64,000 nucleotides of DNA from Blasia pusilla (taxonomy: Eukaryota > Marchantiophyta > Marchantiopsida > Blasiales), in assembly GCA_050084515.1 (NCBI GenBank), contig CM114273.1:22010001-22074000 (forward strand), read 5' to 3'. The notes below the pieces were generated by a model. That model was not told the origin of the DNA. It saw only the letters and a program-made list of their open reading frames with translations, and did no database searches. Of this stretch, positions 45,441 through 56,784 are shown one piece after another (within the stretch, counting starts at the first letter, position 1; each line of letters begins with the position of its first letter). Made by a program: the position numbers and the translations under genes.

Positions 45441-47882
45441 TCCATTCGCCAGTACGATACTACGAAGCCCGAAGCGTTGAGGTGTGAACTCTGGAGATGT
45501 GCTGGTTGTCAGCGGACGAAAAGCGCTCTTCGGAACTTTCTCGAGCCTAGGCCTACGCTAGCCGTCACGTTCCTGCTTCCGTGAAGAAAGCGCTTCGTTA
45601 GCTTCCATTGTAGCACACTACGCTTACATGTCAACCTCCCGCCCGCAGAGTCCGCACGACCAAAACTGCAGTAGGCACACACACACACAAAACCACCTAC
45701 TTCTCTGGTTCGCTCATGCCACACCCCGAGCATGCTCGCGGAGAGAGCGATGGAGAGGAAGAGGCAGGCTCCCAGAAAGTGCTAGTTCCTTTGTCGCGGA
45801 AGCTCATAGATGCGACTTCTGTGGAAAAGAAGAGAGAATATCAGGAAGTCATGATGCGAGACCTTTCCGTTCGCAAAAGACTGCCCTCGACCCTACCCCG
45901 TATCGGCCACTTTCCCCGCTTCGGCATTTGTTCTGGAGCGCTAGAGGTTTAAAGGGATTTAAAGGCGGAACTTTCCACAGATCCTGAGGAGGTGACAACT
46001 CTCAAGCCGTGCTACGATTACACGACGGCACAGGCGTGATAACTTCGGGCCGAGACCACATTCCATGTCGACGGCAACAGGGGCAGCCTCCCTTCCCTCC
46101 ATTCGCTCGATCGAATTACTCGTGGAGCAGGCGGCGCAGAGAGGAGAACGCAGCGACGGGCGAGGAGCAAGCGGAACCGGAAGCGGGAGAGGAAGAGATT
46201 GTGGGGGCGCTAACAAAGGGTAGGAGTCAGGGAGTAACATGGGCCATGCGTAACCTCGGAGGAAGGGGGGAGGTAGTCGTAGGAGTCGTTGGTGTTGGGC
46301 GCTTACGCTGGTGGCACTCGCTTGTCTTGTTCGCCCCCTGGGCCAGCACAGCTCCAGAGTTTCATGCCACGTGTCGAGAACTCGAGGGTGGGCCCCGGCA
46401 CGAGAATTTCTCTGGCACGTCCCCAATGAGGCACCGGTCCTCCGGCCGCGGCTTCCCTCTCGAGGAGCAGCAGGAGGTAGCATCCTTCCCCGCGTGCCTT
46501 CCCCCGGGTCCTGTTCCAGATCCTACCCTCCAGCCGTCCTCCGAAGCGGATTCCCCCGCTCCCCGAGGCCGCAGGTAGGGACGTGCCGAGCCGCGTCGCC
46601 TGCATCCCCCCTTCGCCCGAGTCTCGCGTCGCGGTGGGTCCCGGCGTCCTAAACGCGGGGACCGTGCGCGGACTCGCCCGGACCTGAAACGCCCACGCGT
46701 CTCCCGAACCGGTGCTCGTTTTGACCGAGCCTCGCATTAGCGGTCTCAGCTACCGTGTTCCAGATAGTGGTTCCTTCCTTGCCCGGGCGCCGCAGAGCAA
46801 AAGAGCTCTCTCAGTCCTCTCCCGTAGCGCTCCACAGGGAGAACGAGAGAGGAGACGGGACCTGCGAGCGCTCGCGAGCCAGAGTGTCGGAGACAGAGAG
46901 GGAGAGCGAGAGGCAGAGGACCCCGGGGAGACGAGACGACGAGAGGAGAGGAGAGGAGAGGAGAGGAGACAAGACAAGACAGGCAGAGGAGAGCGATCAA
47001 GGGGGACCGGGCAAGGGATCGAGGAAGATTGAGGATGGGACGTATGTATCGGAGCGCGTAGAGGGGTAGATCGAGAGAAGGAGAGGAGTATCGATCCAAG
47101 ACGTGACGCAGATGGAGGTGAGGAGTAACGGTGGAGAAAGAACGATGGAGAAGTTGGAGGAAGCGGTGGGAGAATAGCGCTTGATGAGAGGATGCGAGAT
47201 GTTCAAGAATTGAATCACGAGAGGTTAGAGAAGCGAACATGGAAGGCATGGGTGAAGAAGAAGAGGGCAGTTTTGAGAGCGTGCTGGAGATTTTCTCATG
47301 AGGTGCAGGCGCGGGAGTAGTTAAGAGGAAGTGAGCAGCACGCCCTCCAGGGTGGTGGAGGGACGACGAGGAGGACAGAAGGCGGAAGAAGTGCAACCGA
47401 CGGTAAGGTACAATCGCATTATCCTCATTCTACGTGTTCCCGGTTCGTCTCATGAGATTTGGTTCCGATTGCTATAGGGGCCTTTGAGTTTTTGGGTACT
47501 GAGAGGGCGGGTGGCCGACGGCTGTGTAAGCATCAAGATAGACACGAAAAAAGAAATGTCGTGCTGGGAATTCATAGATCCCGACTTCGATGAGGATGTT
47601 GTGGAATCCGCGGGTGGATGTAGGTTGTCGAGTAAGGTAGATGCCGCAGATCAGCATTGCGGGTTCTGACGATTAGGCGAGTGAGCGAGGAAGCCTTTGG
47701 ATATCGCATGCATGCGTCTCGATTGGCTCGCGTTGGCCCACATTCTTACAGGTAAAATTGATTCAGGAATGCCAGCCGAGTACGTCTCCGGACGTAGCAA
47801 GCGTATACTCGCACTGGAGGCTGTTGTAGTGTATCTCATGTTTCTTTGGGTTCAGTATCCTCTGGTTCAAGGCTGGGCGTGA
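45441..47882 (+). promoter_or_regulatory. GC- and purine-rich 5' region of the WD40 gene
   Basis: Composition changes abruptly from AT-rich to GC-rich near 45.3 kb. Many overlapping frames exist on both strands but none has a recognisable domain, as expected of GC-rich promoter and leader DNA. A GAGAG pentamer array (46941-46970) is the strongest simple repeat. A short upstream ORF of 37 aa (start 47556) and a 56-aa ORF (start 47712) precede the main start. An intron with GT at 47752 and AG near 47855 may remove part of the leader. A plus-strand frame 45716-45952 with SQKVLVPLSRKLIDATSVEK could be a separate exon, but I cannot identify it. Confidence 0.5.
47712..47882 (+). other. Upstream ORF abutting the WD40 start codon
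   Basis: A 56-codon frame from ATG at 47712 ends in TGA at 47880-47882, and the main ATG starts at 47883, giving TGA-ATG. If the leader is unspliced here, this geometry would favour termination-reinitiation control. A possible leader intron (47752 to about 47855) would remove most of it. Confidence 0.35.
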
Positions 47883-50800
47883 ATGGAGGCTTCCTCAGAT
47901 GACGAGTTTCATGAAGCTCGCGACGAGATTTCGTCATGTTCCGGTTCTGAGAGCCCGGATGAAGAACCCCTCGATTCACGAACGCATGGATCCAGAGAAA
48001 AAGATGGTTCGGAATCTTTGCAGCACCAGAATGCTTCCAACTGGTTCACTGAATCTCGGTACTCGTTGTGGCAAGACGGGCCGAAAACCATTCAAGAGCG
48101 CCGTCGATTGATCTATGAACGATTCGGAATTCCGGATCGTACAGACCATGGAACAGATGGGCATGTAAGCAGCTCTTCTCTCCCTGGTGACGAGAAGCAA
48201 GAAAGACGGCAGATCAGAGTGACAAGGTTTGGGATCAGGGAGCACATAGCGTCCGGTGGGAGAGGTTTTGGTAGGGGATCAAATTTGACGAAATCTGGTG
48301 CATCTGATGGTTTTGAGAATGAAAGTGGATCAAATCATCTAGTTCATGGAGACAGCAAGTTTGAGGGAGAGAGTTCTAGAGTCTTTGAGGACGCGCAGTC
48401 CTCACCGTTAGGGCAATCTGGATCTGATTCTACGACACAGGCTTTCCTCGAAAAATCATCACCTCATCTTGTGCCAGGAATCGAGAGGCTGACTCAATCC
48501 AGCGGGGCAGTTCTGAGGGAAGGAAAAAGGGGACCATCGAGCTTGAAACCTCCGATTGGCAGTCGGGCTATAGCGGTCTCGAAGTCAGTTGTAGCTCATG
48601 AGAAGATGATCACCGGCGGAACGCAAAACCTTACAGCAGATAGACGTGGGAATCAGTCGAACAGCCCCAACGCCGCTTCCGCAGGTGCGATGAAGAAACG
48701 ATTGGACGGTACTTTGTTAGCTTCTGGAGTACCTGAGGGGGCTGTGTTGGATTCTGGCAATGGACATTTATCACAGAACTCCTCTGGAGGTATTGATGAT
48801 GCGCTGCTGCACATGCTGGGCGAAAAGGAGCCAGGTTTAGATCGCTCTTCCTCCGCTGATGAAACTAACGATATTTTGTACAAAATAAAGGACCTGGACA
48901 GTGGAAAAGAATTTATCATAGATGAACTTGAGAGTAAACTTAGGGATTTGGATACAGGCAAGGAAATAAGTCTTGAGGAATTTGAAAGCTCATTAGGGCT
49001 TTCACCTGTCATGCAAGAATTAAGAAGGAGAGAAAGGGAGAATGGCAATCTAGATGACGATGATCCTAGCCTAGTGCAAGGGCCGACTGTTGCTGGTAAA
49101 AAGAAGAAGAAGTCTTTGTGGGTTAGGACTATGAAAGGTGCTGCAAAGGTAGTCGGAGTGACAAAGTCGACTAGGTCCAGTTCGGACCCTTCCAAGCTGC
49201 TAAACGATGGCTCTCGAGGAGGTAGTGGGGGTGAGGATGGTTCAATGGAGAAGGGTAGGAGATTGTCAGGATCGCATGACCCTCTGGAAGCACCTCGTGT
49301 TCCTAAGTCTGCCCAGCGTGTGAAGGTTCACGTTGTCAGAAAGAGTCGGAAGGAAATGACGGATCTACATATGGGGCAGGAAATTCAAGCTCACGTGGGT
49401 GCGATCTGGGCTATGAAATTTAGTTTGGATGGGCGCTACCTTGCCAGTGCTGGACAGGATCGTGTCGTCCATATTAGGGAGGTGATTGACCATCCGTTTA
49501 TGAAGGACTATGATGGTAAGGATGGCACTCGAGAGTTGGCAGGAGATAAGGTTGATCCAGGAGCAACGACTCTTGAAGGTTCACATGGGCGGCGAGGAGG
49601 AGGCCTGAGGGTGACTGGAGGAACCAGAAGGAAGCCATTAACGAGCAACCATTCTGGAAAGATGCCTAAGCTTTTTTGGCTTTCTGAGAAAGCGGTTTGC
49701 TCTTTCAAGGGTCACACGGATGATGTGCTGGACTTATCATGGTCTCGGCAACAGGTACTCCTACTGTCCACAACATGTTCTCTGCATTGAACAAGAACAT
49801 CCTATCAAACTGTGATTCTTGTCTGCTTCCAGAATAGTGTCTAGTCCATGTCTGTGCTTGCCATAGGAATTGATTTCCCATCACTATGGGGACCGATGGT
49901 CAGGATTGGAATGCAAGTATGTTCTCTGTGGGTCGTCACAACTGCAAGTGACATAAATGACTTCTTAAGTCATAGAACTCAATCATCAACTTCAAGACAC
50001 AAGCAACTAATTCATTTCAGTGGGGTTTAATTGCCTCTTGTGCACGCCTTCTAACGCAATTGGAACAATGTTTCAATGTACAAGAACTGATTATTGCTAG
50101 TTTTCTTTAATACATTTGACAAGTACAAATGCACAAACCTTAGCCCAGGACAAGAAGGAAAATTCAGCATAATGGGTCAAAGAAAGTAGCTGATCCTTGC
50201 AACTAAGTTGTGTTAATTGGGGTTCTCGTTAAAGTAAACTCACAAGGACAAGGACGACCAGGGGCCTGGGAACTGACAAATCCAGAGAGTAAGGGAGCAG
50301 TTACTGGTGGAGTCCCATGAGGGTCCATTACTGATGAAGTAAAGAACCAAGGCTTGAACTTTCTGAATCATCCAACTATCTCACTCTAAGCTTTTGCAAC
50401 AGCATTTTCTCAATTTAGAAATCTTATTAACAATTACTTGGTCCATGCTATCCAGAACCACATTGAAAGCAATCAATAAGGTTGGATCTACTTAAAAGAG
50501 TCGGTATAATTCCTTTATTATTATGGAATTCAACTGGCTGGAGAAAAAATACTTTATTTCTTCTTCCAGGTGTGGAGCAAATTTTGTCTATACAGAGTGT
50601 CTTCGAGTTGCATGTGACACAGTGTGATCTTCTGACATCTCCTGTGAAAACAAATAAGACCATGCCAGTTTCTGTTTGGTTCTATAAGATTGCGCTTCCT
50701 CTCTAGATTTGGCTCTAGATTGATGATCTCTTCAAATCCTGCCAGGGATTGGAGAAATGCTGCTTTGTTTTTCTTGTACAGTCACCTTGTAGTTCCATGC

Positions 50801-53800
50801 AAACTCAAGCGGAGATGCCACATGTTTGGTCAAAGGTTGTTGTTAAAATGCTCCTGTTGTCCTTGTGAGTTTACTTTAACGAGAATTTAAAATGTGTGTA
50901 AAGTCATAAGAAACTATATCTCATTCACAGGACGAACAAGTGGTTTCAACCTTACTGTGTGGGGTAGCTAGTAGCAGCATGAGCAAGTAGTTTCATTCTC
51001 ACCTGAAGTAGGAAGAATGTTATCAATCTGTTTAGTTGGTCTGTTAATATGGCACTGGAAGGAAAGGGTTCTGCTTAAGAAGAGCAGGGCAGCAAACAGT
51101 TCTGTGAGTTGGAAAGGTGAAGAACAAATTCTTCATGTCAATGAGCGCTCTTCTTATTATTCAAACTGATTCATGTCATGTTGTCAAGCACCTTATTCGG
51201 ATCAGAATTCGTTGTGCTTATCTTGAATCTAGTAACCACACTGTCAATACCAACCTTTGAGGTAAGGAGACATTTTCGGTTTGAAGTCAAGAAGAAATAC
51301 CTCATGTACGGTGGACTGACTTTGGATGAAAATCTTTTGGATGTTACAGCAGTTCCTTCTGTCATCCTCTATGGATAAGACTGTACGGTTGTGGCATACT
51401 TCGTATGGAGAATGTCTAAGAGTCTTCACTCATAGTGATTATGGTAAGTATAAAATCATAGACTCTGAATTTAAGGACCACACAAACCTGTTTGAGTGAT
51501 AGAAACCAAACAAGTGAGGAAGTGATGCTTTCTGTATCAAAAATTTTGTGTGACTTCTTTGATTCTAAGATGTCAAATTTTGTGTACACCATACCAAGTT
51601 TCTGGAAGTGAATTCTTGTAATATTGTGGCTTCCTTTTGGTCTAATTACGGTGATTAGATTCATATTGTCCTTTAAAGAATGATGGGGAATCTTGCCTGG
51701 TGGGTGGGTGGGTGGATGGGGAATGTTGCCTGTGGTATGGCACAGTAACTTTTTCTATTTTGGTAGATCTTGGATTAGTTTCAGGTTGTCCTTCAAAGAA
51801 CGAGGATATTTACTGGTGGGTGGATGGGGTATCTTGTCTGTGGTTTGGTACAGTAACTTGCATCGACTTCAGCCCGACAGATGATCGCTACTTCCTGAGT
51901 GGTTCTCTTGATGACAAAGTGCGCCTGTGGAGCATTTCCGATCATCAAGTTGTGGACTGGACTGATGTCCGTGAGATGGTCACTGCTGCCAATTTTTCTC
52001 CTGATGGCAATGTATGGCAACTTCTGTCCAAAGTCTTGCATTAAGTTTCAAATCTTCTGCATTGCCCTAGTCAATGAATGTAAATCCTGAGATGGGAGTG
52101 GGATGTTTTCAGTAGTTTGAAATTTGGTTCAGCCCCTCAGAAGTCGGAGTGAACATTATTGCTGAATGCAAGAAGGATTTCTTGTGTAAAGTACTGAATT
52201 CTTGCTTGCTTGGGTTTGGTTGAACAGAGAGCAGTTATTGGTACCTACAAGGGCACCTGCCGCTTTTACAAAACCACAGGTCTCGCTTAAATTTTTCCTG
52301 AGTGGGTTTTGGCATGTAGAATACAACAGAGTTCACTTGCAATGAGTCGTGTGGTGTAGCACTTCACATTCTTGTCTTTTGGACATATAAAAATCTAGAT
52401 ATTTCTAGATTTGAAGGGGATGACGTTCCTGTGAATTTTTTCAAATGTGCCCTTGATATCGACAATTCCTTTGGTTATATGTGAAGTCATGAACTTGTGG
52501 GAAGATTTTGGTGGAAGTTGGAATGTAGCACAAGCTTAGAAAAGGAGAATTTTCGTCCTACATCCTTCTTGTTGTTTGGTTGAATGCAAGTATTGATTGG
52601 TATTCTGTTGGACATACAGGACACAAGCTACAATTAGATGGACAAATTGATGTGAAAAATGCCCAAGCAAAGAAGGGTCAAGGAAAGAAAATAACAGGCT
52701 TGCAGGTATATCTACTATAATGTCGCTTGTTACCATGACTCTGGAAGTGTTTAAATTGTAGTTAAAGTCAATTTTTCTATAGGCTAGGAGCTCAATCCCT
52801 ACTCACCATTCTTATCATTAAAAGTAGTTGATATAACCCATTGATCCGTTTTCTGGTTTGTTTAGTTTATGCCAGGAGAACCCAACAAGGTTCTTATAAC
52901 CTCAAATGATTCCCGTATTCGAGTCTATGATGGGCTGGAGATGCGCTTGAAGTTCAAAGGTGAGTTGTCTTCCAGAATGTATTTATTTTTATAATTTGCT
53001 TTTTTGTTCCATACATTGAGATTTTGAACTTTGAACTTCTCTGACATGAGCGTCCCAATTATTGCTCGTTCAATTTTTTAGCATACGGCTTCAACCACTG
53101 TCAATGTTTTGAGAGTGAAATTTGAGATGTAGACAATGATTAATTGCTCTCCTCTGTTAATGGTCGCTTCGTCAGAGTTATTCTCTTCCACCTTCTTTGA
53201 GCATGGTTGGCATCCGTTAGTCCCTTCTCTGGTCATTGCTTGTGATTGTTACTTTTTCCTGCGAACTTTAGTATTTTGAGATTAGAGTTTATGTTTTTGT
53301 AGGATCATAGAGATTGAGACTTCTCCCCCTAGCAATGGTGGCAGCAGGGGTGAGAGTAAGTAAAGATCCGAGTTTGTCTGGATTGAGTCTGGCTGGATTT
53401 GTCGAGATTAATCGATCGGATCCTGGTTGCAGGTTTGCGAAATGTCAACAGTCAAATTTCCGCTACATTTAACAGATCAGGGGAATATATTATCAGTGCT
53501 AGTGAGGATTCTCGAGTGTATATTTGGAATTCTGGATTACAAGATTCAAGAGGTAGTCGGAAAGACAAGTCCCAATCCTACGAGCACTTCTCTACCAGTC
53601 AGGTGTCGATTGCTATACCATGGCCTGGGATGGGACACCAACCAGAGTTGGTTGCAACTAAAAGCTATAGTAGCGAGCAGGATACACCTAGCTCGCAACA
53701 CTCAGGTAATGATAGAGCAAGGTCGCCCATGAGATCTAGTCCCTCTAGTAGTTCGTCATCAAGATCGAACGTCAGTAGTCGGAGTGGGTCGGGTCGGACA

Positions 53801-54364
53801 AGTGAAAGCGTTGGGGAGTGCAAGTCTGAGCAGTCATCAACTTACTTAGCAAGAAATGGATCAGGTAGTGAGCAGAGGGATATGGCAGATGAAGAAGTAA
53901 TGTCAGGGAGAAGTGAAGCCAACGGCTACATTGGGCTTTTCGATAAGCCTGACACACAAATCACTCACAATTTATGGGAGTCTCCGGTAGGGGACTATGG
54001 GATGAGGCCTTCGGCAAATTCACCTGCTCAGAGTATTTCCAATGACAGCCCACCCTTGGAACAGTCGTCTTTGAGAAGTCCAAGTCCAAGCGTTTTTGCA
54101 GACAATATTACACCTAAAGGGTCTGCAACGTGGCCCGAGGAAAAGCTCCCTCCATTCAGGGATTCAAAGTCACAAGGAGGCTCCTGGTGTGCATCATCTC
54201 CTTCTCAAGAGACTCTTTCTACGGAGTTATCACCGGAGGGCAATACAGCAGGCGATGCCACAACCACAGCTGCGGTGGCGAGTTGGGGCCTGGTTATTGT
54301 AACAGCTGGTCTTGAGGGTGAAATTCGCACCTTCCAAAATTATGGGTATCCCATACGGCTTTGA
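47883..54364 (+). CDS. WDR44-like WD40-repeat protein (7 coding exons)
   Basis: Exons 47883-49754, 51353-51443, 51854-52011, 52228-52279, 52620-52705, 52866-52959 and 53433-54364 join in phase to 1094 aa; all introns are GT-AG. The N-terminal 490 residues are acidic and Ser-rich, with a conserved-looking block SRYSLWQDGPKTIQERRRLI. WD repeats span about 498-820: IQAHVGAIWAMKFSLDGRYL, FKGHTDDVLDLSW, SSSMDKTVRLWHTSYGECL, DRYFLSGSLDDKVRLWSI, AVIGTYKGTCRFY, KVLITSNDSRIRVYDG, YIISASEDSRVYIW. This order and the DKTVRLW...YFLSGSLD...TSNDSRIRVYD signature match animal WDR44 (a Rab11-binding protein) and its plant homologues. The tail (820-1094) is Ser-rich. It likely scaffolds membrane-trafficking or signalling partners; the plant function is inferred. 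The second acceptor could also be 51349, adding one Gln. Confidence 0.93.
50223..50885. repeat. MITE-like insertion in WD40 intron 1 (28-bp terminal inverted repeats)
   Basis: Perfect 28-bp inverted repeats at 50223-50250 and 50858-50885 (TTCTCGTTAAAGTAAACTCA... and complement) bound 663 bp with no coding frame. No clear target-site duplication is visible, so the family is open. Confidence 0.75.
51653..51860. repeat. Tandem duplication that copies the intron 2 splice acceptor
   Basis: Two diverged units start GATTAG at 51653 and 51773. Each contains a GGTGGGTGGATGGGG tract and ends with a CAGTAACTT acceptor-like site (AG at 51744-51745 and 51852-51853). Only the second leads into the open exon 3. 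Confidence 0.85.
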
Positions 54365-56442
54365 CTTAGCTTAAATACTCAGAGTCAATATAGATTTATT
54401 TTACAAGGAGAGAAAATTTATCACTCACTCGGTTTTGATGCTATTTAGCCATTAACGATAGCTGTGCCGCCAAGGCATCGGAGCTGGACATTCGATGGTT
54501 CGACACAGTTATCTGCGTTCATTGAACTCAGCATCCTCGCTTACGTCCATGGCGGTGCTATAAGTGTGTAGTGCACGCCGTAAGGCAGTGGAGACTAATT
54601 CTCACAAATCCGGCAGCAGTCATGATTTAACTCTTTAGTTTGCTAGCTCCATAACCCAATTGCTCAGGTCCACATCTTTCTGGAGAAGTACGCACAGGTT
54701 ACATGCCTGTAGTACCCGAGTTATTGATTCATTTGAGAAAATTTAGCTATCCATTATATGACGATGAAAACTAAACTCGCTTATTTGTGTGCTAGAAGAG
54801 GCGGTGCCAGAGACTGCTATCCGCTTCTCGTTCTCAAATGTCTCTCCTTGTGCCGTTGACGTGCATTTATGAGGGAAAGAAAACGTGTGTAATACTCACC
54901 TCAGTGGATCTCCACTAAATGCGGTGCTCTTCCCTCCCCCAGATAACCCTTTCCCTTCGTGAGTGCCACACACTTCGTGGACGTGCCCTGACTGCTCTGA
55001 TTCTCAACGTCGTCACCGCTTGAGTTACGCTGTGAGCACTGTTGTACGAATGCTGTTGATCTGCGTCTTCTCATGGATGGAAGGGGTTCCCGTCTTGTCC
55101 TGGCTTTCTGCTTCCTTGTCTCCCGTGTGGCACGTGAATTCGTAGCCCACATCTTCACACGGCGTCCCCTGCCCTCCTTTTCGGTGCTGTGCAAGTGCCA
55201 ATTGTAACCTTTCGGCATCGACCTGCTGTGCTTGCGACCAGCAGAAATCCTTCGCGTCCCACCTCATGCTTTCACTTCATCCCCGGCCGCTCCGCGCGAA
55301 GAATCCATCCATGCTCTGCGAGGCAAGCCCCCCTTACTCTGTGTCCCTCTCAACATCTTACGAGAATCGCCTCCATCATGTAAATGAAACTGGGGTCTGT
55401 TCCTCTCTCTCTCTCTCTTCCAAGCCGCCGCCCTCGAGCAATCCACCTACGGTAGTAGAGCTCACCGGAGGGGTGATGTTTTCTGATGCAGAGTGCTGCG
55501 AGAGCGGTACTCCCGGAGATCAGGGCACCTCGGATCGCGGCCCCGGCGCCAGTCTGCCCACTCTGCCGACACCTTCCTCTCCAGGTCGCGCGGTTTCACC
55601 GGCGTACTTGCTGGCAGTCCCCGGCGTACTTTCTGGCAGACGCTGTCTGGGGATTCGGGAGAGCGTGGAGGGATGGAGGACGGGTGACTCGGATGATGCA
55701 AGTCGACAGGGCTGCCCAACGGAGTGCAGGGCTATTGCATCTGGACCGCCAGATGCCCGTCGGCCGTTCTGAGTGAAGGATCGGTCCGATCTCTTCTGTC
55801 TCATGACCCTGGGAGATCTTTGTCTTCCTTGCCTGCCCGGTGTCTCTCGACGGAGGTCGGAAACGTCTTGAGACCGTCGGCTGTTGGTGACTCTCTAGAA
55901 GGCCTTGAAGACTTGAAAAGCTCGGTCGGCGTGCGATCTCTCTCTTGTCGCGTTGCGTTTGATCTTTGGGGGCGTTTATATGTTTTGCACTGCCACTTTC
56001 ATCCAAAAGAATTCTTGTTCTAATTTAATTAGAAGTGACTAACTCATTAAATGGGACATATTGTACAGTAGGAGGTCATCTTTTAGGAGATGGAAGCAGG
56101 GTCCGGGTCTTTTAGCGAACCGGCGCATTTCCGGTCTACGTAAACCAGACGGTATCTTTTGAAAATTTTCCAATTCCGGCCGGTTATTTGGATATTGATA
56201 CAAAGGAGACCATGTGTATTCCGTTGATTTCTGGCCGGTATTTGGAAAACTGAAACGGAAATTCTCAAAATCAGCCGTCTAGGCCAACACATAACCCTGA
56301 TTCTCCCCGTTTATTGGATGGAAGTGGGAAATGTTTATTGGTGTTGAGAGGCCTCTCTCTAACAATAACAGTTAGTTGATATGCCCATACACATACAAGG
56401 AGTCCCCTTTCTTCACCTTTCTTCAATTAGATTCAATTCATT
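54365..56442. other. Unassigned region downstream of the WD40 gene
   Basis: The first few hundred bases are presumably 3' UTR. From about 54.9 to 56.0 kb the DNA is GC-rich with overlapping frames on both strands; the longest is 55266-55772 (plus, 168 aa, Ser/Pro-rich). None has a domain I recognise. It may be a promoter or leader region or a decayed gene. From 56.1 kb it turns AT-rich. Confidence 0.4.
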
Positions 56443-56784
56443 CAGAGCTCATCTTCCTCACGATCATACCCATGTTGGGGTTGTGATACAATGCAATTTG
56501 CATGTATTGAGCCTGGATTATCTTTTGAAGAGTGGGCTAGGGTTGATCGGAGATCATACATATTGGGAGTCATTTGTATACTTTCGTCTACTGTTGCAAT
56601 AGTGTGTATCAATTGATATGAATGTTTGGACGAAGTACATTTGATTGCAGATTTCATCAGTGTTAATAGTTCATATCAACTTTATATTGGGGTTGTCCAA
56701 TCATTCATGAGTAGATATGTTAGGATTCATAGTTAGATGGATCTTAGACTTTTGTGCATGGCAGCGATGTATATTTGCACGACA
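56443..56784 (+). repeat. Gypsy LTR fragment
   Basis: Matches the right half of the LTR at 40.44-40.84 kb (shared TGCATGTATTGAGC, TGAAGAGTGGGCTAGG, GATTGCAGATTTCATCAG and the GCACGACA end). The left end is not defined; no coding sequence of the element is adjacent. Confidence 0.85.

Noticed and set aside
46009-47396. Long overlapping frames on both strands in the WD40 5' region
   Set aside because: They arise from GC- and purine-rich repeats (GAGAG arrays); mutually overlapping in all frames, no conserved motifs.
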